NCBI GenBank assembly: GCA_016720655.1
Contig: JADKKE010000016.1
Span: 1-64,000, forward strand
Direction of reading: 5' to 3'
DNA length: 64,000 nucleotides
Source of the DNA: Bacteroidota bacterium
GTDB lineage: Bacteria; Bacteroidota; Bacteroidia; AKYH767-A; 2013-40CM-41-45
The notes below the pieces were generated by a model. The model was not told the DNA's origin, did not search any database, and saw only the letters and a list, made by a program, of their open reading frames with translations. Shown here in pieces: positions 38,961 to 46,016 of this stretch (its first letter is position 1; every line of letters begins with the position of its first letter). Made by a program: the position numbers and the translations under genes.

Positions 38961-40530
38961 TTATTTGGCATAGTTCACGGCACGCGTTTCACGGATCACC
39001 GTTACTTTCACCTGACCGGGATAAGTCATTTCTGTCTGGATTTTATTCGCTATGTCAAAGGAAAGAACCTCCGCTTGTTTGTCGGTCAGCTTTTCACTCT
39101 GTACAATGACGCGCAATTCACGACCGGCCTGGATGGCAAATGTTTTTTCAACACCGGGATAAGAAAGCGCCAATGCTTCCATGTCTTTCAGACGCTTGAT
39201 GTAGGATTCAACAACTTCACGTCGTGCACCCGGACGAGCACCGGAAATCGCATCACACACCTGAACAATAGGAGAAATCATACTGTTCATTTCGATTTCA
39301 TCGTGGTGAGCACCGATGGCATTGCAAACTTCCGGATTCTCCTTGAATTTTTCCGCGAGTTTCATCCCGAGAATTGCATGTGGCAATTCCGGTTCATCCT
39401 CCGGCACCTTCCCGATATCGTGTAAAAGTCCGGCGCGTTTCGCAAGCTTCACATTCAGTCCGAGCTCTGCGGCCATGATTGCACACAGGTTGGCTACTTC
39501 ACGTGAGTGTTGCAGGAGATTTTGTCCGTAAGAGGAACGGTATTTCATACGGCCTATCATGCGAATCAGCTCAGGAGCCAATCCGTGAATACCAAGGTCG
39601 ATCGTTGTGCGTTTACCAACTTCTACAATCTCATCTTCGAGCTGGCGTTTTACTTTGGCGACGACTTCTTCGATACGTGCAGGATGGATCCGTCCATCGC
39701 TCACCAATTGGTGCAAAGCGAGACGGGCCATTTCGCGGCGAACCGGATCGAAGCCGGAAAGGATAATGGTTTCCGGCGTATCATCGACAATAATTTCTAC
39801 TCCTGTAGCCGCTTCCAGGGCACGAATATTCCGTCCTTCACGACCGATAATCCGTCCTTTTACTTCATCATTTTCGATGTTGAAGATCGTGACAGCGTTT
39901 TCAATCGCATGTTCTGTTGCTACACGCTGGATGGTCTGAATGACGATCCTTTTACTCTCTTTATTTGCTGTAAGCTTTACTTCTTCCATGATATCTTTGA
40001 TATAAGACATCGCTTCTGTTTTAGCCTCCGCTTTTAATGCTTCTACGAGCTGTGTTTTTGCCTGATCGACACTCAGTCCGCTGATTTTTTCCAATTGTTC
40101 AACCTGACGCTGGTGAAGTTTTGCCAATTCTTCCTTCTTGGCCTCCATTATTTGCACCTGATTTTTCAGGTTGGCCTGCAAAGTTTCATATTCTTGTTGC
40201 TTCCGTGTGGTTTGTTCCAGTTTTTGGGCAACAGTAGCTTCTTTTTGTTTGACTCTCGCTTCAGCAGCATTGATTACTTTGTCTTTTTCAAGAATGGATT
40301 TTTCATGTTCCGCTTTAAGTTGAAGGAATTTCTCCTTTGCTTCAAGAATCTTGTTTTTCTTAATTACTTCCGAATCCGCTTCAGCATCTTTCACGATTGC
40401 TTTCGCTTTTTGTTCAGCCAGTTGTTCTTTGGTATTCATGGTTTTGTTGAGAACATATCTCGAAATCAGAAAGCCAGTCAAGAATTGCGACCAAGCCTTC
40501 TAACAGAATTATCAATGTATTTCCCTCCAT
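38961..40530 (-). CDS. rny: ribonuclease Y (frameshift within the N-terminal membrane anchor)
   Basis: Order of parts: N-terminal membrane helix, a long coiled coil (to about residue 200), a KH domain (GRIIGREGRNIRALEAATGVE), an HD domain (AGLLHDIGKVPEDE) and a conserved tail. ATG at 40530 gives a start MEGNTLIILLEGLVAIL, which continues into TGFLISRYVLNKTMN only if one base near 40479 is removed. Together they make the expected ~522 residues with its membrane anchor. Without the repair the protein would start at an internal codon near 40481 and lose most of the helix. RNase Y starts bulk mRNA decay and is strongly conserved, so an error is likely. Confidence 0.87.
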
Positions 40531-40630
40531 AATAAATTGATTTGTTGTTAAACGTTCGGTTACAGAAACACTGTGAATAAACAGGGATAGTATGAATTGT
40601 CCGTTAGCCCCTTTTTAACCCCCGGACAAT

Positions 40631-40830
40631 AAAAAACCCGCACTCTTTCCAGGACTTAGATAAACCCCTGAAGTCATGGGTGGAGCTGCCTGGCCTTTCT
40701 GGTGTCTGCTGTCGCGAAGGAACCCCGTTTGCACGGGATTGCAGCCTGCCATAGGTGCCATTGAGCGCTAATGCTCCAATGGTTGAAATGTTGAGTTTAT
40801 TTAAGTGAACCGGAACTAATGCGGGATATC
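40631..40830 (-). ncRNA. ssrS: probable 6S RNA
   Basis: The ~370-base gap between zapA and rny has no convincing gene. On the minus strand it holds a ~195-nt element. Its ends pair: CCCGCA...GTTCC near 40825 with GGAAAG...TGCGGG near 40640, followed at once by a T6 tract. Between lie long, partly paired strands with internal hairpins, for example CATTGAGCGC/GCGCTAATG and CCCGT/ACGGG. A closing stem, a large central region, a terminator-like end, the length and a position next to zapA (the place of ssrS in many bacteria) suggest 6S RNA. It would bind sigma-A RNA polymerase. Structure search not run. Confidence 0.5.
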
Positions 40831-40905
40831 CCGAAATAGTCTGAAACGCAATTCCTATTGTGTAGGAATGCATGTTTCATTTTTTTCTTCAAAGAACGGT
40901 GCCCT

Positions 40906-41217
40906 TTATTGAGAATGATCTTCTTTGGCGAGGTATTCGTCGATCAGCAATGTCAGGTACTGAATATTTTCATGGACTTCTTTTTCGTCGTCCTTATTTT
41001 CCTGTTTATGCTGTCCCATTGATTCACTTGCAAACTGCAATGCACACATCGCGAGGAGATCCTGTTTATCCTTGACGGCGTAATTTTCCTCGAAATCTTT
41101 GATGCGTTTATTGATAGTCTCCGCTGCGGTCATAACACGTTCGTGCTCTTCCCGGGTTATTCGCAGTGGGTAAGTGCGGTTTGCAATTGAAACTTTTATG
41201 GATAAATATTCTCCCAT
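40906..41217 (-). CDS. zapA: cell division protein ZapA
   Basis: 103 residues from the ATG at 41217 (MGEYLSIKVSIANRTYPLRI). A GTG at 41232 is an alternative start. The N-terminal beta-hairpin domain (REEHERVMTAAETINKRIKDFEENY) and a C-terminal helix fit ZapA, which cross-links FtsZ filaments at the division ring. It follows the coiled-coil gene upstream on the same strand; the probable 6S RNA and rny lie downstream. Confidence 0.85.
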   Translation of the reverse strand: MGEYLSIKVSIANRTYPLRITREEHERVMTAAETINKRIKDFEENYAVKDKQDLLAMCALQFASESMGQHKQENKDDEKEVHENIQYLTLLIDEYLAKEDHSQ

Positions 41218-41232
41218 AAAGGGTTGATTCAC

Positions 41233-41535
41233 TTATTTATGTACATCCATCAGGGAAATATTTTTATCTATTTCACCGATAATATCGTTAATTCTACGTT
41301 TAATCTGAGTAATGTTCTGTTTCGTGGAAGTTTTTTCGACTTCCTTCAAATTCTTATATCCCTCTTCAAGGCGGGCCGATTTAGTCCTTTGATCTTCCAA
41401 CTCCAACAGGATACGACGGTTCTCAGCAAGCAGTGCCTGATTATGATTTTTCAGCTGCTCATGCAAAAGTATCATTTTTTGAATCCTGTTTTCGAGGGCT
41501 GTAAAATTTGTTTTGAGTTCGGCTTGCTCCTGCAT
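41233..41535 (-). CDS. small coiled-coil protein next to zapA
   Basis: ~100 residues from the ATG at 41535 (MQEQAELKTNFTALENRIQKM). Almost all is heptad-like coiled coil (QNQALLAENRRILLELEDQRTK), ending KNISLMDVHK. The frame is open 26 codons further up through a hydrophobic stretch, but with no ATG there. Its place before zapA suggests a division partner comparable to ZapB; that is inference from position and shape only. Confidence 0.65.
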   Translation of the reverse strand: MQEQAELKTNFTALENRIQKMILLHEQLKNHNQALLAENRRILLELEDQRTKSARLEEGYKNLKEVEKTSTKQNITQIKRRINDIIGEIDKNISLMDVHK

Positions 41536-41659
41536 GAGGTTCGCTTTTGATGTGAGTAATATAAGGTACAAATAACCGAAAAATATCTGAATAATCACAT
41601 AAATTATTAACAAACAGTATTCACAAGATCAAGGAGATGAGATAAGGGATAGAAAGTGA

Positions 41660-41785
41660 AATCAAGGGACGAGGGACGAGGGACGGGGGACGGGGGACGG
41701 GGGACAATATGCCATCTCATACATCCCATGCCCTCAGCCAACCCCACCCGTACTAACCACCAACCACCCAACCACCACTTAACAT
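41660..41785. repeat. GGGACGA/GGGACGG tandem run and ACCAACC tract
   Basis: Between divergent genes: about seven copies of GGGACGA or GGGGGAC words (41664-41705), then, after ~45 bases, an ACTAACCACCAACCACC tract (41753-41778). No open frame. Confidence 0.7.
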
Positions 41786-41842
41786 AACATTTACTATTCA
41801 AGATAACTCCCCCAATTCTTCTAAAAAGCTTTTCTTTGTGAA

Positions 41843-43564
41843 ATGAATAAAAAGAGCATTTGTTTGTCTTTTATGGTTCTCCTTGCCTATTCTCACTTGC
41901 AGGCTCAGGACTATCCTCAGAATTACTTTTCCTCGCCACTCGACACACCATTGACATTGGTAGGGACATTCGGGGAAATCAGGGACGATCATTTTCATTC
42001 CGGAATTGATCTGGGCACTCAGGAGCTTGAAGGTGTTCCGGTGATGTCGGCAGCAGATGGATACATCTCCCGAATCAAGATTGCTCCGGATGGTTTTGGC
42101 AAAGCTCTGTACATAACGCATCCGAACGGTTACGTGACAGTGTATGGTCATTTGCAAAAATTCACTCAGGTTGTCAATGAGTATGTCCGCAAAGCTCAGT
42201 ATGAGCAGCAAAAATTTGCCATCGAGCTTTTTCCAAAACCAAAAGAATTTCGGGTAAAGAAAGCGGAAGTAATTGCGTATTCAGGAAGTTCCGGAAGTGC
42301 AACAGGTCCTCACCTCCATTTTGAAATTCGCCACGAAGAAACAGAAGAACCCATCAATCCACTGTTGTTTGGAATTCCTGTTCATGACAATGTTCCTCCG
42401 GAAATAAAATACATCCGCTTCTTCCCTACTCCTGAAGCCGGAATTGTGGATAAGACAGACACAGCAGAAACTTTCGAAATCCAGGTCGTGGATGGAATCA
42501 ATATTGTGAACACGCCGGATTTTATTCAGGCTTTCGGAATGGTAAGCATTGGTTTTTCTGCCGTTGATCATCAGGAATATTCGACGGCAAATCTTGGAAT
42601 TTATTCTGCTGAACTATTCATCGATCAGAATCCGGTATATCAATGGAGAATGGATCGGTTCAATTTTGATGATACCAGATATGTCAATGCGCACATCGAT
42701 TATCTCAGTAAGAAACGGGATAACATCACCATTGAACGTTTCTTTCGCTTGCCCGGAAATCATCTTCCGATCTACGGCGACAGTACACAGTTGGGTTACC
42801 AAAACTGGACAGAAGATGCACCGCACGACATTCGTATCGTTGTGAAAGATTTCAATGGCAATACTTCGCTGATAGAATTCCAGGTAATTTCCTATTCATC
42901 GATGTTCGACCGACCTTACCAGGCAAGGATTCCCGGGGCTGTCCTGGTGACCAACCAAAAAGGAATTGCTATACACAAGAATGACCTCGATGTGATCATT
43001 CCTTCCGGTGCGGTGTACGAAGACTTTTACTTTTTCGACTCGCAGAGAAAAAGCAATAACTACTTATCACAACTCTATACAATTGGTGATCCATATGTAG
43101 CGATTCAGAATCCGGTAACCATCGGCATCAAACCTTCAGCAACCATTGCCGATAGTTTGAAAAGTAAAGCTGTAATTGTGAATGTCCGTGAAGACGGCTC
43201 ACCGAATGCATTGTTGTCCGCATGGAACGGAGCATTTTTAAGTGCGAAGACAAGAAGCTTCGGAGATTTTGCAGTATTGCTGGATACAATTCCTCCCCAA
43301 CTTGTGAAAGAATATGTTCCGGCAGATCTGAATTCGAGTCGGGGACCCGTAATCCAGGTGAAAGTGAGCGATGATTTATCAGGACTTAAATCCTATTCCG
43401 GGACGCTTGATGAAAAGTGGATCTTGTTTGAATACGATGCCAAGAACCGGCTTCTTCAAGCTGATCTTTCTGCAGTTGATACCAATCACGAGCACACTGC
43501 GCGCATAAATGTTATGGATAATTGTGGCAACACAACAGTTTGGGAATACAAATTCTGGTTTTGA
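41843..43564 (+). CDS. M23-family peptidoglycan endopeptidase
   Basis: 573 residues. Signal peptide (ICLSFMVLLAYSHLQA). The peptidase M23 (LytM) domain lies at about residues 35-175: HSGIDLGT gives the first HxxxD metal ligands, YGHL and TGPHLHFEIRH the others, so all zinc ligands are present. A long beta-rich C-terminal region (about 180-573) of unknown fold follows (LFIDQNPVYQWRMDRF, NRLLQADLSAVD). Role: hydrolysis of peptide cross-links in peptidoglycan, in the periplasm. It is a single-gene unit upstream of the tRNA cluster. Confidence 0.86.
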   Translation: MNKKSICLSFMVLLAYSHLQAQDYPQNYFSSPLDTPLTLVGTFGEIRDDHFHSGIDLGTQELEGVPVMSAADGYISRIKIAPDGFGKALYITHPNGYVTVYGHLQKFTQVVNEYVRKAQYEQQKFAIELFPKPKEFRVKKAEVIAYSGSSGSATGPHLHFEIRHEETEEPINPLLFGIPVHDNVPPEIKYIRFFPTPEAGIVDKTDTAETFEIQVVDGINIVNTPDFIQAFGMVSIGFSAVDHQEYSTANLGIYSAELFIDQNPVYQWRMDRFNFDDTRYVNAHIDYLSKKRDNITIERFFRLPGNHLPIYGDSTQLGYQNWTEDAPHDIRIVVKDFNGNTSLIEFQVISYSSMFDRPYQARIPGAVLVTNQKGIAIHKNDLDVIIPSGAVYEDFYFFDSQRKSNNYLSQLYTIGDPYVAIQNPVTIGIKPSATIADSLKSKAVIVNVREDGSPNALLSAWNGAFLSAKTRSFGDFAVLLDTIPPQLVKEYVPADLNSSRGPVIQVKVSDDLSGLKSYSGTLDEKWILFEYDAKNRLLQADLSAVDTNHEHTARINVMDNCGNTTVWEYKFWF

Positions 43565-43635
43565 GGGCCATTTTTGGACCTCAACAAGCTACAATTCAGC
43601 CACTAAAATTTAATTTGCTGAAATCATCATTATTT

Positions 43636-43666
43636 TTTGCAGGAAAAAAGCAACTTTCTATCTTTG
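43636..43666 (+). promoter_or_regulatory. promoter of tRNA-Ser
   Basis: TTTG (43636-43639), a 19-base spacer and a perfect TATCTTTG (43659-43666) match the Bacteroidota consensus. The tRNA begins 15 bases downstream. Confidence 0.75.
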
Positions 43667-43680
43667 CCGCCCTGCCAACA

Positions 43681-43770
43681 GGTGAGGTGCCTGAGAGGCC
43701 GAAAGGAACAGTTTGCTAAACTGTCGTACGGGAAACCGTACCGTGGGTTCGAATCCCACCCTCACCGCCA
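43681..43770 (+). tRNA. tRNA-Ser (GCT)
   Basis: Acceptor arms GGTGAGG / CCTCACC, discriminator G and encoded CCA. The anticodon loop TTGCTAA gives GCT, reading AGC/AGU. A long variable arm (TACGGGAAACCGTA) is present, as needed for a class II serine tRNA. The T arm GTGGGTTCGAATCCCAC is perfect. Confidence 0.95.
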
Positions 43771-43784
43771 CCAAGCCTTGAGAT

Positions 43785-43936
43785 TTAGGATTGTAGATTT
43801 AGGATTGTAGATTGTAGATTGAAGATTGACGTTCTTTATTAATAAGTTATTGAGTTATTAGGTTATTATTTATTAGTTCAGAAGCATTCTAAAAAATGCA
43901 TTCCCATACCAACAACTAACAACTAATCACTAACAT
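43785..43936. repeat. AT-rich short-word repeats (GATTGTAGATTTAG, GTTATTA) and ACAACTAAC tract
   Basis: Three runs fill the gap between tRNA-Ser and tRNA-Pro: GATTTAGGATTGTAG words (43787-43828), TTATTGAGTTATTAGG words (43843-43880), and CCCATACCAACAACTAAC words (43906-43936), which on the minus strand end in TATGGG. Confidence 0.65.
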
Positions 43937-43950
43937 AATAACTAAAATTT

Positions 43951-44024
43951 CGGGGTGTAGCGTAGCCCGGTATCGCGCATGGTTTGGGACCATGAGGTCG
44001 TAGGTTCGAATCCTGCCACCCCGA
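43951..44024 (+). tRNA. tRNA-Pro (TGG)
   Basis: Acceptor CGGGGTG / CACCCCG with discriminator A and no encoded CCA. The anticodon loop TTTGGGA gives TGG. D arm GCGTAGCCCGGTATCGCGC and T loop TTCGAAT are standard. No consensus promoter directly upstream. Confidence 0.95.
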
Positions 44025-44096
44025 CGAAATTTTGAAATTAAAAGTGAAGGGTGAATAGTGAATAGTGTCACTATACGTTCTTCACTTTTTAGTATA

Positions 44097-44170
44097 GGTC
44101 CCGTAGCTCAATTGGATAGAGCAACTGCCTTCTAAGCAGTAGGTTATGAGTTCGATCCTCGTCGGGCCTT
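44097..44170 (+). tRNA. tRNA-Arg (TCT), one-base defect in the acceptor stem
   Basis: D arm GCTCAATTGGATAGAGC, anticodon stem ACTGC/GCAGT with loop CTTCTAA (anticodon TCT), and T arm ATGAGTTCGATCCTCGT. The 5' acceptor strand GGTCCCG should face CGGGACC, but the sequence reads CGGGCCT: one A appears missing at ~44166. With the A the stem is perfect. A T tract follows. Likely a functional tRNA with a base error. Confidence 0.85.
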
Positions 44171-44217
44171 TTTTGGGTTAGGTTTTGAATTTCTTCAATC
44201 CTCTCTACCTTCAACTC

Positions 44218-44278
44218 ATTGATCGAGCATCCCGGTTTTTAACCGGGAAGGTTATGAGTTCGATCCTCGTCGGGATCA
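44218..44278 (+). pseudogene. 5'-truncated tRNA-Lys (TTT)-like sequence, copy 1
   Basis: The 3' two thirds of a tRNA: anticodon arm TCCCGG-TTTTTAA-CCGGGA (anticodon TTT), variable loop, T arm ATGAGTTCGATCCTCGT identical to that of tRNA-Arg, and 3' acceptor strand CGGGATC with A. The 5' acceptor strand (expected GATCCCG) is absent and the D arm is eroded. The anticodon stem has six pairs instead of five. It cannot fold as a complete tRNA. Confidence 0.75.
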
Positions 44279-44377
44279 CTTCTTTTTTTTATAGTGATTA
44301 GTTGTTGGTGGTTAGTGGTTAGTATGGGCTGCAAAATTGCGTATCCCTCCGTTTGAATTTCCTTTTCATTTTTCACC
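44218..44377 (+). repeat. 160-bp direct repeat, unit 1
   Basis: Runs from ATTGATCGAGC through the truncated tRNA, a T tract, a GTTGGTGGTTAGTGG tract ending in AGTATGGGC, to TTTCACC. It differs from unit 2 by only a few bases. Confidence 0.9.
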
Positions 44378-44416
44378 ATTCAATCTTCAATCTAAAATCT
44401 ACAATCTTCAATCTCA

Positions 44417-44477
44417 ATTGATCGAGCATCCCGGTTTTTAACCGGGAAGGTTATGAGTTCGATCCTCGTCGGGATCA
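44417..44477 (+). pseudogene. 5'-truncated tRNA-Lys (TTT)-like sequence, copy 2
   Basis: Same arms as copy 1. Directly upstream is TCTCA, so TCTCAATTGATCGAGC is a little closer to a D arm than in copy 1. Before it lies the repeat CAATCTTCAATCTAAAATCTAC, not an acceptor strand. Confidence 0.75.
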
Positions 44478-44576
44478 CTTCTTTTTTTTTATAGTGATTA
44501 GTTGTTGGTGGTTAGTGGTTAGTATGGGCTGCAAGATTGCGTATCCTCCGTTTGAATTTCCTTTTCATTTTTCACC
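44417..44576 (+). repeat. 160-bp direct repeat, unit 2
   Basis: Second unit of the duplication, with a 39-bp ATTCAATCTTCAATC spacer between units. Unit 2 has a G for an A in GCAAGATTGC and one C fewer in CCTCC. The whole stretch 44171-44630 holds no protein gene. Confidence 0.9.
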
Positions 44577-44630
44577 CTTTGGGTTGATTGGTTTTTGTGG
44601 CTTGTAGGGGGGTTGGCTTCCTTTTGCCTT

Positions 44631-44660
44631 TTTGGAGTTTGACAAATATTTTTAACTTTG
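44631..44660 (+). promoter_or_regulatory. Bacteroidota-type promoter
   Basis: TTTG (44631-44634), an 18-base spacer and a perfect TAACTTTG (44653-44660), 44 bases before the ATG at 44705. Confidence 0.7.
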
Positions 44661-44704
44661 CACTGCTAAATGGAATTTCAAACTACACTCGTAAAAATAT
44701 CGCC

Positions 44705-45154
44705 ATGAAAAAAAACATCCTCATTCTCTTCTTCGCGTGCCTCTCTTATGCTGCATCATTCGCTCAGGAATTCAAAATCATCACCATCGTTGAATCAATT
44801 GTTCCCGGAGGTGGTGGTCGTTCTCGGATTGTGGAAAATCAGGGTACGGTAGACATCAATGCGGTAACAACCGAAAGAGAAGGCAACAAAAGCAAAGCAA
44901 ATAATGTTGACCGTGGTGATTTGAAAGAGGCAGGAGAAAATTTGAAGGAAACAAAACTCCTCAATTTCTATTCCCTTGTTGGTATCAACTTCCAAAACAT
45001 CGCTTCCAACGATGCAGTAATCGGTGCGAAAATTAATGAAATGATTAAAAACGGATGGCAAGTTGCCAATATCACCAGCGGCGTCGAATCAGATGCAGGA
45101 AAAGATGATGGTAACGGGATTTTTATTACGAGGATATTTTTTGTGAAGCACTAA
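44705..45154 (+). CDS. small secreted protein of unknown function
   Basis: 149 residues from the ATG at 44705, chosen because it gives a clean signal peptide (ILILFFACLSYAASFAQ) and lies correctly behind the promoter; the upstream open stretch crosses that promoter. The mature part (FKIITIVESIVPGGGGRSRI, then LLNFYSLVGINFQNIASNDA, then MIKNGWQVANITSGV) vaguely recalls the DUF4177 layout (a GW near the end followed by strands). No motif for a function. Confidence 0.7.
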   Translation: MKKNILILFFACLSYAASFAQEFKIITIVESIVPGGGGRSRIVENQGTVDINAVTTEREGNKSKANNVDRGDLKEAGENLKETKLLNFYSLVGINFQNIASNDAVIGAKINEMIKNGWQVANITSGVESDAGKDDGNGIFITRIFFVKH

Positions 45155-45161
45155 GAAAATT

Positions 45162-45301
45162 GGTATTAGGTATAAAGTATAAAGTATAAAGTATAAGGTT
45201 GCTACCTTATTTCTAATTCCAAACTTTGAAATCAGGAAGGCTACCTTATACTTTATACCTAATACTTTATACCTAATACCTGGTACCTAATACTTAATAC
45301 C
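45162..45301. terminator. long inverted repeat between convergent genes
   Basis: The left arm (45162-45215) is built of GGTATTAGG and TATAAAG words; the right arm (45237-45301) is its reverse complement over ~43 bp with few mismatches. It starts 8 bases after one stop and ends 60 bases before the opposite one. Probably a two-way terminator; a second copy of the family is at 60391-60475. Confidence 0.55.
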
Positions 45302-45362
45302 AGATATTAAATACCACCCAATCAGTTCACGAACGATTCCGCCAAAAGACCCCCACCGTAAA

Positions 45363-45890
45363 CTACTCCACCTTCTCATCCATCGCATCGAACTTTTCCT
45401 CTGTGTAAGCTCCTGAAGTTCGATAGACAATTTGTCCGCTTTTGTCGAGGAGGGAAAAATAAGGGACATTGTCTTTGGTCATGTTCAATGCAGACTGCAC
45501 TGCCGACAAATCATTTTCACAAAATAAAATGTGTGGCCATAAATCCTGCTGCGCGTTCTCGCGAAACTTTTGCTTCAGAGTTGATTTCATTGCTGCATTG
45601 GCACCCTTGAATACAGGAACAAAAAATACATTCACATCATAAGCCGCATCCATAATGCCGGTTTTGGCGATGTAGTGATTGTAAACGGGTTCCAGCCAGG
45701 TTTCAAGATCGGCCTGAGATTTATTGGAAGCTGCAAAACACAACAAAGTGTATTTCCCATTTACTTCTGATGGAATGCTTACTTTTTTATTATCGGCTGT
45801 TGTTCCCTGGAAAGTCGGAACACTTTGTGCTCGACTGATCACTGTAAAGCCACATAAAAGGGCGCAAAACATCAGGATTTGCTTGTTCAT
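45363..45890 (-). CDS. secreted thioredoxin-fold-like protein
   Basis: 175 residues. Signal peptide (ILMFCALLCGFTVISRAQ). The order FQGTTADNKKVSIP, KYTLLCFAASNKSQADLETW, VFFVPVFKG, PHILFCENDLSAVQSALNM and VPYFSLLDKSGQIVYRTSG follows a thioredoxin-like alpha/beta fold. No CxxC is present, so it is not a redox thioredoxin. A resemblance to ATP10-type proteins is possible but unproven. Transcribed alone, convergent with the preceding gene. Confidence 0.65.
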   Translation of the reverse strand: MNKQILMFCALLCGFTVISRAQSVPTFQGTTADNKKVSIPSEVNGKYTLLCFAASNKSQADLETWLEPVYNHYIAKTGIMDAAYDVNVFFVPVFKGANAAMKSTLKQKFRENAQQDLWPHILFCENDLSAVQSALNMTKDNVPYFSLLDKSGQIVYRTSGAYTEEKFDAMDEKVE

Positions 45891-46016
45891 AGGAAGTAAA
45901 CGGTTTTTTTAATTTATTATTGAATCTAAAATCATGCAATCCCTCTCCAAAACCGTGCTAGTTTTTATTGTAGAAATAAAATTTCACCTTTGATCCACTC
46001 TCATTATCTTAACAGA

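Noticed and set aside
40604..40873. 89-residue minus-strand reading frame between zapA and rny
   Set aside because: It covers the structured 6S-like element, has no protein-like pattern, and the RNA stem explains the sequence better.
44588..44704. N-terminal extension of the small secreted protein
   Set aside because: The extension would run through the perfect promoter at 44631-44660 and bury the signal peptide; the ATG at 44705 fits both.
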